Assembly (NCBI GenBank): GCA_963921935.1
Contig: OY998176.1
Location: 49,315,813-49,379,812, forward strand
Reading direction: 5' to 3'
Source of the DNA: Galeruca laticollis
Lineage: Eukaryota > Arthropoda > Insecta > Coleoptera > Chrysomelidae
DNA: 64,000 nt
The notes under the pieces are model-generated. The model ran no database searches. It worked only from the letters and a program-made list of their open reading frames with translations, and was not told the origin of the DNA. Positions 32,241-43,983 of this stretch are shown piece after piece. Position 1 is the stretch's first letter. Each line of letters starts with the position of its first letter. The position numbers and the translations under genes were made by a program.

Positions 32241-33900
32241 TTATAGACGAGCTTCGAATTTTGATATTTTGAAATTTTCAAATATTCAGAAAGGTTGGCC
32301 AAGGAGATTAAAAAAATTGTTTACTATCTCTTTTTTGCGGATATTTGATTATTTTTGAAACAAACTGTGTTTGATTTAGGTATATAGATTTTCGTACAAT
32401 GCTCTTATAAATATTGATAACATTTGTTTGAAGATTGTATTATTTTAAATATTTTATAGTCAAATGTGGATCGTCTACATTTATACTGATTAGAATGTGG
32501 TAAAAATTTTTGAGACTAATGGAACAATCGACTTTTTAGTTTAAGGGAATAGGCTAAAAGAGTGGATGTAGGACGTAAGCAAGGAGTTATTGGATGAAAA
32601 TCTTGAACTCTCATTGAATGACCAAATAGATATTTTCTGTTTTATTATCAGTTTGTTAGAAAATATTTATAATTTGGAATAATAAGTAAACTTTGTTAAG
32701 TACGTGAAATGTGATTTTAGTGGTATCCGTATTTATGTAGGGGTTTGAATGTAAAAAAAAACATGTTTTAATAAAAAAGATTTAAAGAAAATTAGTGTAC
32801 AATATTGGGAAATACTAGTCGGTCTTAAAAAATAAATTTTTCGTTGGAGTAAACTAAAATTGACCTGTCCTGGTGTTGAATCGGAGCAACCAAAATGTCA
32901 ATACTCTTTTTTTAATGACATTGATATCTGAATTCCGGGTTTGATCTGTGTTATAACCTTATAGTAATACTAGACAATAGAGAGGGCAATTCTCTCATAA
33001 ACACGTTTATTTCTGTAGCCAAAAATCCTAAACGTCAGTAGTAAAATAATGAATGAATTACAAAAAGTAGGGATGGTGTTGTGGATACACGGCCTTGGTA
33101 ATTTCGGCGGTTTTTCTGACAAACCTGGCACTGACGAACCATGATAATCCAAAAACAACAAATTAAGTCGAAAGTTCATTTTGTCTTGAAAAACATATAA
33201 AAGCAAGAGAACTAAATGCTTGTAATAAAAGAAAACACGTTTGACACCATTTTCATTATTAATTCAAATACTACAGCGCATTCGAAATTATCGTGGGGCA
33301 GCCTCTAACGATATTTGCATCTTTCTTTATATGATAATTAAGGATAAAACTTTTTTTTGGAAATTTCTTCCTCTTTCAAAATATTTTTTTGTAATTTCTT
33401 AAATATTAATAGTTTATGAAATATTGGCAAAAAACGAAATGCCATTTTTCTTCATCTTTAATTATTTATAACTTTTGCTAATACACGCTTTTAGCACATT
33501 TTTCTAGGCGTCATTCCGAATCCAATGAGCTTTCGCACATAATTTTAAGAGCAATATCTCTATTTTGTACCATTTTCAACCTGTCGACTAGACTAAGGGT
33601 AATTGCTTGAGAACAATAATTTCACTTTTAGCTCGCAATACATATAACATTTTTTCTACAATCACTTGAATATATATTATAAATAATAATTGATAAATGT
33701 ATACCTCTTATTTCAAGTACCTGTCAAATACTTTATACTTACTAGATCAGTGACTGCCCCAGTTGATGTGTCTTCAGACGATTGTACTCGTTATATCTCT
33801 ACCCTTCATATCAAATACTTTCAAATTAAATGTTTGCAGTGAAGGTTGTTTAATTAAACGAATAAATAAAAAAAGAAATCTTAAGTTTTTATTTTTACAA
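32240..33900. other. No gene seen
   Basis: AT-rich sequence with only short frames and no known domains. Confidence 0.45.
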
Positions 33901-34299
33901 AAAGTAGGGGAAAGGGGGGGGGGATGGTGGCCAGTGGGGTAATAATAGCCATCAAATATAACAGTTACTGGCCTATTATTATTTCACTTTTAATACTTAT
34001 TACGCCATATATATCTGTGTCATTCAAACTGTAGTTTAGCAACCAAGAAGTTCAGCCGGTAAAGCAGAAATTTTTGGCAATGTCAGTTTTAGTTGATATT
34101 CATGCTTCATTGTCCGATTTTTAAAGGTATGTAGAAGCACTCAATTCAACTTATTTAACTACATAATTGGTACCGAAATGGTCCAATTTTAATGTAGTTC
34201 AAGCCTGCATAACAAATTTTTGTTTTAATTCAAGAGATTAATTACTGTGAGTTTATAAACATAAATATGTATTTTCGGGTTATAATGGCCTCGTGTGTA

Positions 34300-34329
34300 G
34301 GGGTAATGTTGGCCGGCCACTATTACCCC
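34300..34329. promoter_or_regulatory. 30-bp near-perfect palindrome upstream of the transposase
   Basis: GGGGTAAT, three bases, GGCCGGCC, three bases, ATTACCCC form a palindrome with only two unmatched pairs, 49 bp before the transposase ATG. Its half-site recurs near both ends of the transposon (33925-33953, 36169-36196, 36212-36228). A binding site for the element's own transposase is plausible. Confidence 0.45.
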
Positions 34330-34377
34330 ATTTTTTTTATAAACAATACAAGGTGTTTCTTCATTCTTATATTTCAG

Positions 34378-36190
34378 ATGCCTCGAGTTTAGAAGAGAAA
34401 AAGCGACAAAGCAGGATGGACTGCCCAACAACTTACTGCAGCAATAAATGCAATACATAATGGCAGAAGCGTCCGTGAAGTCGCAAGAAGTTTTGTTATT
34501 CCTAGATCTACACTTCAAATACGAATAAAGCAAAATGACACATCAGAGTCTTCTTTAGGTCGAAATTCGGTATTTTCAAAACAAGAAGAAAAAAATTCAG
34601 CAGAGCAATTAATAAAAATTTGGCAAAACATATTTATGGGATAACTCCAACAGAAATTAAAAAATGTGCCTATAAATACGCCGAAGAAAAACAATTACCT
34701 CATCCATTTTCCAAAGAAAAAGAAACTGCAGGAAGAGATTGCCTGGCCGGGTTTTTTAAAAAGGAATCCAACTATTTGATTAAGAAAACCGGAAGCGACA
34801 AGCATTAACCGCATATCTGCGTTTAACAAAACTGAAGTAGACTTATTTTTCTCTAACTTAAAGTCTCTTCTGGATAAGTATAAATTTTCAGCATCCAAAA
34901 TATATAATGCAGAGGAGACGGGCATTACAACTGTCCAAAACCCTGGAAGAATACTTGCTGAAAAAGGACAAAGGAGAATCAGCTTCATAACAAGCGCAGA
35001 ACGAGGCCAAACAACGACAATTATGTACTGCATAAATGCTTCATATATTCCACCCTTATTTATTTTTGAGCGCAAAAGGATGGAATCTGAATTAAAGAAA
35101 AATGTGCCACCAAGTGCAATTTACTACTGCTCTGACAATGGTTGGATAAATGAAATCATATTTCTAGAATGGCTCCACCATTTTTACGATGTAGTAAAAC
35201 CATCAAAGGAAGATCCAGTTTTGCTAATTGTCGATAACCACAGTAGCCACTGTACATTGGAGGGGTACAATTTCTGGAAAGAAAGAGGAATTGTAGTGTT
35301 AACAATACCACCGCACACGTCACATCGACTCCAACCGCTGGATGTGGCATTTTATTCATCCTTGAAATCAGCATATAACATTGAATGTGCAAATTATCTA
35401 AGAAGTCATCCTCATGAATGTATCATAACGTCGGAAATAGCTGAAATATTTCAAAATGCATATGGTCGCGTAGCCACACCAATTAAAGCCATTAAAGGAT
35501 TTGAGAATATAGGAATATTTCCATGCAAACCAGAAAATTTTACCGATGATGACTTTGCTCCAGGTGAATTATTTATAAAAGAACTGTATGGAAAAAAAAA
35601 CAAAAACAAGAGAAGAAGGTAAACTAGATGAGAAAAAGAATAATAAGGAAGTTACGGAGAATCCAGAAAATACCTGATAAAAAGCATGACTTATCGTTTG
35701 TTGACATAATTCCAATATCAGGATGCTCGAAGGACAACTCAGTTGGAAATAAAAGATCCAACCATAATAGCAGTAGGAAGCAACATTCAGAAATAATGAC
35801 GTCAACTCCAATGAAGTCAATCTTAGAAGAAAAACAGCGGAAAAAGGAGGAACAAATTAGACTTAAAGTTGATAAAGGAACAAAACGAAAAATAGGTGTC
35901 GAAAAATCAACTCCTTTAAAACTCAGTCCTACTCCTCGAATAATACCCAAAAGAAAATGCTTAAAACCCAGATGATCACAGAAAATACTTCATCTGAAGA
36001 AGAAGATGATCGCGACATCGACGTTAACGAGGATATTTGTGCAATTTATGGCGAATTCGATAAGAATAAAGAACTGTGGATCAAGTGTAGTATTTGTAGC
36101 CTTTGGGCACATAATGATTGTACCAGTTTTGAAGGAAAATATATATCTGCGATTTTTGTCAGTAAAATGGGGGTAATACTGGCACTGGCC
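34378..36190 (+). pseudogene. pogo/jerky-type DDE transposase
   Basis: The frame starts MPRV then a TAG (34390-34392), followed by a psq-type helix-turn-helix (GWTAQQLTAAINAIHNGRSV, SFVIPRSTLQIRIKQ), the sequence-specific DNA-binding part. After shifts near 34620 and 34800 a long frame holds the catalytic domain: YNAEETGI near 34905, where the first catalytic Asp is Glu, LLIVDNHSSH near 35225 with the second Asp, and TSHRLQPLDVAFYSSLK near 35322 with the third. It stops at 35622. Other frames carry a Lys-rich linker and a C-terminal PHD-like zinc finger (ELWIKCSICSLWAHNDC near 36075), usual for this family, with one Cys changed to Tyr. Confidence 0.88.
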
Positions 36191-36554
36191 ACTATTAACT
36201 CTTAACCGTGGGTAATTATAGCCACCCGCAGCATTCTGAAAAAACGTTCGTATTTTTTAAAAATTTTGTTTGATTATTTTCAGTAAATACACTTTGAAGT
36301 AGTAAGGTTTGAAGTTTTATTGACTGTAACATTTTAAAAATCTGACCAGGCAGAAACAAAAAAAATGCTTAGGCGGCCGACATCCCCCCTTTTCCCCCTA
36401 ATATGACAAATAATTTTTTTCTCGAAAACTTAATTTAATTAGAATTGTTTGGAATGTTAATATATAAGCTGCAATTCGTACAGTCTTTAATTATAATCCA
36501 TGATCCTGTTGGATTATTTGAGTTTTTCTCCGATATAGTTAGTGTTTGGTTATT

Positions 36555-37573
36555 TTAATTTATACACTGTAACGTCGATGGCCCTGGTAAAATTTTTTGT
36601 GCTGTATCAATTTTTTCTTTATATTATCATCAATATAACCATCCGCGACTGTGGAACTCTTCCATCCTCCATGTCGCTTTAATTGAGTAATATCACCCAT
36701 TTACCAATAAAGTAGCCGATGAACGGCGGAAACAGTACCCCGTGAATAAATGATTGTCAGGTAGGTTTAAATATTTAGCAATTTTGCTAGGAATTTTTTG
36801 GCAATGATATTCATTCCCAAAGGTCGATTAAAACACTTTCCTTTGTCGTATTTTAAAAATAATCGTGTTGATGTGTTTTCATTTAAGGGTCTCAAAGCAA
36901 CGTATTTCCTATAAGAATTCAAATATTGTATGCCATTTTCTTGGGAATTAGTAAAAGTCCTAGTCATTCTAGTTTTTGAATTAGGAATAGTAACAACTCA
37001 TAGAGATTCTTTATCTTCAATATCTTTTACAGTCATTTCGACCAATTCATCACGCCTGCATGCTCCGGCAATTCCAATAAGCATAACAACCTGTGAAATA
37101 AACTTCAACAATTTTTATATTAATTAATAGGAGGAATTCACCTTTTTTAATAAGTATATATCATCAGGGGCTTCAGAGAAAAATCTACATATATCAGTCT
37201 GATAAAACGTTTTTGACTTTTTGGATCTGTATCCAATTTCTTGTTTTTTTAAAAATGCAATCAACTTTTTAAATTGGCTTAAATCAATATCATGTTTTGC
37301 AGAAAAAGTGCTTTTTAACATGGAATAAATCCACCAAGGGGTTGGTGCTTTTACTTTTTGAGATTTCTCAGAAATATAGACCATAAGAACATTTTCTGAA
37401 TATTTATAAATTTTCTTCACGTTACACCAAGTTATAAAATGGTTATATTGCTTTTCATATAAATGTTTGGATTTTTCTGGTAATAAATTCAAAGTTACTG
37501 ATGTTGCAGCATTTCGTATACCTGGAGGTGTGTACATTCCATGTCACTTTCATTTTCACTAATATCATCCATA
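36555..37573 (-). pseudogene. Crypton-type tyrosine recombinase with a 51-bp intron
   Basis: Read leftwards, ATG at 37571-37573 starts MDDISENESDME; a 2-nt slip then gives the N-terminal core-binding domain: NLLPEKSKHLYEKQYNHFIT, WWIYSMLKSTFSAKHDIDLS, FKKLIAFLKKQEIGYRSKKS, and DDIYLLKK. Here GTGAAT...TTTATTTCACAG (37141-37091) interrupts; removing it joins YLLKK in frame to VVMLIGIAGACRRDELVEM, which holds the catalytic Arg. After one TGA the frame runs TRTFTNSQENGIQYLNSYRK to GYCFRRSSATLL, where the His of H-x-x-R is Tyr, and after a shift to LKRHGGWKSSTVADGYIDD with the nucleophile Tyr. Such enzymes move Crypton DNA; similar genes are also domesticated in animals. This copy looks dead. Confidence 0.8.
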
Positions 37574-37784
37574 GTTTTAATTTGCAAAGATTTCAAAAGT
37601 TTAAAATTTTAAATATTTAATTATTGTCAATACTGTCAATATACTTCTTTTTATACTACAATTAGAAAGGCCTCAGCAATCAGGACCATCCGGCCAGTAT
37701 ATGCAAAATATTCAGAACGTGGCACAGCAATTAAGCATAAAAACACAAAAAAAATGTATACGGCAACATCGCAATCACACTAAT

Positions 37785-38045
37785 TAATTAAAGTCAATCA
37801 CAAAGTACTTCAAGTCACTTCTTGGTCTAGCCAAAAATAACTACTAAACATCAGGTAGGCATAAAATGAAATGTAACTTCTGTCATTCTGACGATGATAT
37901 TCAGTTATCGAAACAATTGTCAATTTTTTAGAATTTTCAACATTTTTCATTATATTGTGGAATTAGCTAGAAGCATTGAGTTTCATTTAAAACACTAATA
38001 TTAGTAGATTCCACGAAGTAAAGGTCGAGACAGTTAATTTCATTA
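37785..38045 (+). mobile_element. PLE 3' end fragment
   Basis: It matches the 3' untranslated end of the PLE palindrome at 45-49 kb (GTCACTTCTTGGTCTAGCC, TACTAAACATCAGGTAGGC) and continues through the terminal unit to GGTCGAGACAGTTAATTTC. It is truncated on the left within the 3' UTR. The RTE LINE begins about 220 bp further on. Confidence 0.8.
37888..37921 (+). ncRNA. Hammerhead-ribozyme-like core in PLE end
   Basis: CTGACGA (fits CUGANGA), a stem GATA/TATC with loop TTCAGT, GAAAC, loop AATT and GTC follow in the order of a hammerhead core with a two-pair helix III. One extra T lies between the CUGANGA box and the stem, and helix I is only about three pairs (ATT/AAT), so activity is doubtful. 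PLE terminal repeats are known to carry short hammerheads of this kind (from memory). Confidence 0.4.
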
Positions 38046-38261
38046 AAATTAATTGTAGTAAAAGGATAAATGTAGATAATAGGATTAGGATAGATAAAGG
38101 AAATAACAAATGAAAAAGGTAGGGAGGTCTATAATAATAGTTATAATTATATGTTTGAATAAAGGGTACAAGACAAAGGTAAGGAAAACACTAATGATAA
38201 ACCAGGTGATAAAAAAAGTAAATATCGATCAAAAAGGGATAAAAAGTTACGTAGGATTAAA

Positions 38262-40217
38262 GAAATTAAAATTAGTACTTGCAATGTGAGGACAATGCTT
38301 GAACCAGGAAAGCTGGAGGAAGTTGCGTGGGAATTGGAAAAATATGATATTGATATAGCAGCGCTACAGGAAATAAGATGGAGGAGGAGGGGAAGTATTG
38401 AAAAAAAGAAATATAAATTATTTTACTCGGGAACAGAACAGAAAGGACAATCTGGAGTAGCATTTATAGTGAGAGAATAACTAACAGGAATTGTAATGGA
38501 GTTTAGACCAAGCGATGAGAGAATGGCCTATATAAGAATTGAGGGCCGGACCCTTGAGTCTGTCAATAATAAATGTTTATGCACCCACGGAGGTGGCAGG
38601 AGATGACGAAAAGGAAGTCTTCTATGAAAAGGTAGAAGTAGAAATATTAAAAATACCAAAACAAGACACGATAATATCATTGGGTGACCTGAACGTGCAA
38701 ATTGGAGAAGAAGAATATTACAGACAGATACGCGGCATTAGCACATTACATGAAAAACAAACAACAATGGACACAGAATTTGTAATCTGGCAGTAAAAAT
38801 GAACATGACTATTTGCAGTACGATGTTCCAACACACCAAATGGCATAAAGTTACTTGGAGATCACCTGATTGCTAAACATATACACAAATTGATCACGTA
38901 TTGATAACAAAAAGAAAACGGTCGACAATAAAAGATGTCAGAACATATAGAGGGTGTGTGCTGATACGGATCATTACATGGTTGCAGGCACTATGCTACA
39001 GAAGATAAAGATAAAAAAGGAAAATAAAATATGCAACAAAAAATGGGACATAAGTAAACTAGAATAGACAGAAACACAAAACGAGTACAGAGATAGTATA
39101 GAACAACAATCCATTAATGAGGCAGAAGAAATTAGTGGAATTCAAGCAGGATGGACGAGGATAGAAAAATGTATAAATACAACTGCGAACAAAAAAATAG
39201 GAACGGTGGTAAACAGAGAACAGAAGGAATGGCTCCATGAAAAAATGCAAAGAGATGATTGAAAAGAAAAAAGAAGCATGGTTAAAATGGATGAGAATGA
39301 ACAGAAATGAAGAAAGAGAAACTTATGAAAAACTAAGAAAAGAAACAAAGATAATAATAATACAAGCTAAGGGAACAACAATTGAAAACAGAATTAGTGA
39401 CATAGAAAGGGCAAGTTATGCGAAGAACACAGAAGTTTTTTATCAAAAAATAAATGTACAGACCCGAACATATAAAACCAAAACAACAGGCATAAAAAAC
39501 AAAGAGGGAAGAATAGTAAATGAAGATACGGAATATGAAGAGACATGGATGGAGTACTTTAGGGAATTACTAACAGAAACAGAAGTAAGGGAAGAAGTTG
39601 ATATAGAAAAAAAGAACAAACAAGAGGTAATCGAGAGCCCAACGAAGGAAGAATTAGGAGAGATAATTACCAGGACTAAGAACGGGAAAGCGCCAGGAAG
39701 CGACGGAATCAACATAGAACTTATCAAATACGAGGGGACTAAACTGTTATTTATACCAATGGATATATAAAATATGGGAAGAAGAATAGTTGCCAGAGGA
39801 ATGGAAGGTGGAACAAATAGTAACAATACACCTGAAGGGAGATCAACAAGTTTGTGAATACTGCAGAGGAATTACGCTACTGAATGCAGCATATAAGATA
39901 ACAACAACAATTATAAAAAGAAGACTGCATGACGCAGAGATGGAGAATATCAGTACGGATTTACCAAGGGAAGGTCAATTACAGATGCGATAAATATACT
40001 GAAATAAATTTTGGAAAAGTCCAACGAATATAACATAGACATTGAGATACTATTCATTGACTTCCAAAGAGCATTTGACGCAATAAAAAGGAATCAATGA
40101 CTGAAAGCGCTGAATGTAATAGGAGTGAATAATAAACTAATAAGATTAATAAAAATGATACTAGACCAATGCGTAGCGGAAGTAATAACACATAGGGAAA
40201 ACGGAGGAGTTTACATA
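38262..40217 (+). pseudogene. RTE LINE endonuclease and 5' half of RT
   Basis: The endonuclease reads STCNVRTMLEPGKLEEVAWE and AALQEIRW, a stop at 38478-38480, then in another frame INVYAPTEVAGDDEKEVFYE and IISLGDLNVQIGEEE (the GDFN motif with Leu for Phe), then QIDHVLITKR near 38890. From 39237 the linker and RT start: GKAPGSDGINIELIKYEG, then after shifts CRGITLLNAAYKITTT, and LFIDFQRAFDAIKRNQ (motif A) near 40050. It ends at 40217 just before motif B. Numerous stops and shifts. The continuation is found inverted to the right. Confidence 0.82.
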
Positions 40218-40570
40218 TAATAAAAGAGTTATATATTTTCATTTTTACATCATTATGAATATTTTTGGGTCCCCATATTATTTTAGTTAGTGCGTAGTAA
40301 ATTTTTGTTGATTTATTTGCCCTGTTAGTTATCTCTGCATCTATTTTCCCGTCTTCTTTCACCATACTTCCAAGATATTCATATGTCGTTACCCTTTCTG
40401 AAGTATTCTTCCGATATTTTTTTTTCATTATTTCGGTCGTTTTGATATCATGATTTTAGTTTTGTTTATATTGACTTCCATTCTGTATTAGATCGCTAGG
40501 TATTTTCATTTCCTCCAGTATTCCGCATTTTTTCTCTATCATGTCAATGGCTGATTATAAGTCAATAAAT
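40218..40570 (-). pseudogene. RTE LINE RT 3' part, inverted relative to its 5' part
   Basis: On the minus strand, from 40570 leftwards: a decayed post-YADD region, MEVNINKTKIM-like words, ERVTTYEYLGSMVKEDGKID, AEITNRANKSTKIYYALTKI and NIHNDVKMKIYNSFI. This is the RT thumb that should follow the plus-strand part, turned round and joined at 40217/40218. The rest of the element (motifs B and C, C-terminus, 3' UTR) is absent. Confidence 0.75.
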
Positions 40571-40584
40571 AAAATGAATTGGAC

Positions 40585-40855
40585 CTGTTACCAGCGTAAT
40601 GAGTGATGAGTGAGACCTTGGTGTTCTGATTTGCAGCGTGCTGTCACCAGTGCCATAGGGCACAATAGAGCCTGGAATCCCATGTGGGTGACCTCGGGTG
40701 AGATGGTTACCTGGCACGAGCGGAAAGGTATCTCGGGGGGCCTCTCGGGCTTATACGATATGCCAAGCCTGAGTCCGAAGGCAGGTCGTGTCGACCAGTT
40801 CAATCCAGCTAGTTCGAGGGGAGGGGTTTGTTGGTAAAGGAAACAGTCTGGGTGG
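40585..40855. other. GC-rich unassigned repeat-like segment
   Basis: A 270-bp segment much richer in G+C than its surroundings, with short frames on both strands but no known domain. It might be a SINE or a LINE end; no tRNA-like boxes were recognised. Confidence 0.35.
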
Positions 40856-40904
40856 ATAATATGTACATATATATTACAATCCAAGTAACTAAATAATACA
40901 ATAA

Positions 40905-41515
40905 CTTAACCCTGATTATAACATAAATAGATGGTTCCCTCAAATAAATATCTCTGTATATACATATTAGAAAATAACAGGTTTAAAATAAAATGTATTT
41001 CAAGTCTGAAATTCGTTTTCCCTGATTATAACATAAATAGACGGTTTCCTCAAATAAATATCTCTGTATATACATATTAGAAAATAACAGGTTTAGAACA
41101 AAGCGTATTTCATGGTCTGAAATTAGTTTTCCCTGATTATGACATAAAATAGACGGTATTCGAAAATAAATATCTCTGTATAATATATTAGAAAATAACA
41201 GGTTTAAAATAAAACGTATTTCAAGTCTGAAATTAATTTCCATGATTATGACATAAAATAGCCGGTATTCGAAAATAAATATCTCTGTATAATATATTAC
41301 AAAATAACAGGTTTAAAATAAAACGTATTTAGTTTCCCTGATTATGACATGAAATAGACGGTATTCGAAAATAAATATCTCTGTATAATATATTAGAAAA
41401 TAACGGGTTTACAATAAAACGTATTTCAAGTTTGAAATTAGTTTTCCCTGATTATGACATAAAATAGACGGTATTCGAAAACAAATATATCTGTACAATA
41501 TATTAGAACATAACC
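40905..41515. repeat. Tandem array, 110-bp monomers
   Basis: CCCTGATTATGACATAAA-like starts lie near 40910, 41020, 41131, 41240, 41336 and 41446. The spacing is 109-111 bp except one 96-bp unit that lacks part of the TTTCAAGTCTGAAATTA end. Each holds AAATAAATATCTCTGTATA. A small satellite or the internal repeat of an unknown element. Confidence 0.9.
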
Positions 41516-42003
41516 CAGATAGCTCCCTTGGATAAAATCTATGTTCACATAAAAAATAAACAAGTTATAAATCGTACTCTTTACTAAATCTGGTAGTATG
41601 GGGCTCAAGTCTCAGCAGTGCACGAATATGATCAGGATGGATCGTTCGGGCATCAAAATTAAATCAATATCAATGTGCTTTTTGGTTAAAAAAAAGAGAA
41701 GGACGGGTTCAAAAACTTACGGTTTGAAAGTATCACAATCACAAAAAAATAAATCACTGTTTTACACACTGAGTTATCTCCATTTCTCGTCCAAATTTTC
41801 TTCTATTTATTTCTCAGATTTGTGACGAAGTTTGTTATTCAAAACATCAGCTGAAGCTGTGTTTATTTAATTACCTTCATTTGCCATTGCTTTTGTTTTT
41901 ATTATTTTCGTAATTGAAGATTAATTTTAATTAATTTCTCTATGCCAAGTTGCAGTATTTGTCTGTATTTTTTGGATAATCAAAACAACGGTGTGTTTTT
42001 GAT

Positions 42004-42252
42004 TCAATTATTGTCATCGAACTTGTAAATTGTGTAAATTGTTTCTAGGTCGTTTTTTATTTTTATATTAATTGAATTCGATTTATTTGATGTAAGAAAA
42101 ATTATATCTATATAGGGTATCCCTAAGTATCCAGCCATAGTTCGTCTCCTATCACTGATTTGTCTTTCCGGTCTAAAAGCTGCCGAATCTTCTAGTTTTA
42201 GTTCTAAGCAGTGTCTCAGTATTTTATCCAAAATTATTGTATAGAGCTCCAT
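42004..42252 (-). pseudogene. Possible LINE RT fragment
   Basis: The minus strand reads MELYTIILDKILRHCLELKL and AAFRPERQISD, which resembles the L-x-K-x-L...E...F-R-x-x-R-S...D part between RT fingers and palm in RTE-like LINEs. The rest of the frame is not recognisable. Weak call. Confidence 0.35.
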
Positions 42253-42259
42253 ATTAAAA

Positions 42260-43980
42260 AAAGATATTTCCTAAAACTTCGGTATAATCTGAACGTTTCA
42301 AAAGATTTTAGCTACGTTTGTAACAAATTTTTCAATGAATAAATTTCCTACAAATTTTAATCCTTCTATTTTAATTTTTGATAATGACTACTTTTTCCAT
42401 CAGCTTCCATATTCAACTGAAAGAAACTAAGAGGGTATATAGTTTCAATACGAGTACTTTCTCTTCTATTTATTTTGGAAGCTTTAAATTATTTTTCTTA
42501 AAAAGAATTGAGTGAAAATTAGGATGTGATACTTTATAAGCATCATATAACCAAAATAATAAACTTTGAGCCATAACTTCTCATCAATATCAATGAGCTA
42601 CTAGAAAGTATATTTGGTTGATACAATAATTATGCCCATGTTATTTTATACCGCATTCCAATTTCATTTCATACAAAAATGTTATGAAGAAAAAATTGGG
42701 TAAAAAATTTTTCAGCAATCAAACCTAGGTAAATCGAAATGGACCCTTGTACTAAAAACTCAAATACAACAATGTTAAATTCTTACCTTCTAATGTAAGA
42801 ATAAGGATCTTGGTCCTGTGAATTTGTGCAAACAGGTGCACATAATATGAATACCCTACTTTAAATACAAAATCGGATTAAGCGAAAATCTCTTAATAGA
42901 AAGCTGAAATAGATCATTGAAATGAAACGGTAAAGCATCCCCCCAGGAAAAAGGAAATCAGCGTGGGAGACGACAACATGAATAAACAGATTCTGTTCAC
43001 ATTAAAATGTTGCCTCAGGGCTACATTCAGGGATCACGAATAACGCTACTGACGATTGTTTTGTTGACTAAAGGCTTTATCGTTGCAGACCGACGCCTCT
43101 GGAGCATATTAAAAGAATTATGGATACAGGGGCATTGAAAAACTATACATTCACTTATATATCTAAAAAATATTGTAGTGAATGATCAAATAATAATAAT
43201 TGCGAGTATTTTATCCGGTATGTGTCAAAATTGGAACAATTTATTAAGACGAAAGTGTTTTTCATAAATATAAAGAGTAAATGGGAGTGTGCTTTAGAAA
43301 AGTGGGATATATACATATATTCAATACTCCTATATTGCTAGTAGGGGCTGAAAAAGGATGACGACCCAACGGTGCAGGCATGCATAAGTCTGTATCCTGT
43401 TGTTTATTTAATTTCTAGTTCCACTTTCATAGTATTCTTATCCTAGTTTAATCGTAGGTCAGAGCATTATTTTAATATATTAGTAATAAAAATAGTTCTT
43501 TAAAAAGCTATGCACTGTTTAGAGTATAAATATACATCTATAGTAGAAATGCACCTAAAATTTAAATTATTCCCTAAATAACAGAAACCAATGCATGGTG
43601 TTACCTCTTTTTCTCAATTATTTATTCGATAGTTCAAATTCTAGAAACCCTTTTGGAAGAGGTATAAATACATGTTAGTTTTGGCTAAGATAAAGAAGAA
43701 AATATCTATTCTTGGCTTTTTGGCTCCTACATAGTCTTTATATTCTTGCTACATTTGAATCTCAATGCAAAGAAGAATAGAACCTAAGATACTTACGAAT
43801 ATAAAAAGAATTATTTTTCAATGTTGTAAGGTGAGTAACAGTTTTTTACTGCCTTTCAATACAAAGTCCACTCCAGTTTAATCGCATTTTTTCACAAGAA
43901 GACACTATTTTTTTTCAGTTTTATATATGTAAAAAGTTTAAATTACTTATATTTCATAATCTTCCTTCCTTTCATTAACA
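42260..43980. other. No gene seen
   Basis: AT-rich sequence with no convincing frames or repeats. Confidence 0.45.
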
Positions 43981-43983
43981 TGC

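Larger units (their letters stand above)
33907..36398 (+). mobile_element. pogo/Tigger-type DNA transposon (2492 bp)
   Basis: The ends are inverted: GGGGAAAGGGGGG...ATGGTGGCC on the left and GGCGGCCGACATCCCCCC, TTTTCCCCC on the right. TA lies directly outside each end (33905-33906 and 36399-36400), the target duplication of the Tc1/mariner/pogo superfamily. Inside is a pogo-type transposase gene with several lesions, so the copy is non-autonomous. Subterminal copies of GGGTAAT..TGGCCA-like words occur in both orientations near both ends. Confidence 0.85.

Noticed and set aside
37785..38045. Target duplication around the PLE end at 37.8-38.0 kb
   Set aside because: Flanking ATTAATTAAAG and ATTAAAATTAATT words are similar but not alignable as a clean direct repeat.
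40905..41515. CRISPR-like regular repeats
   Set aside because: Whole 110-bp monomers repeat with no unique spacers, and the context is eukaryotic.
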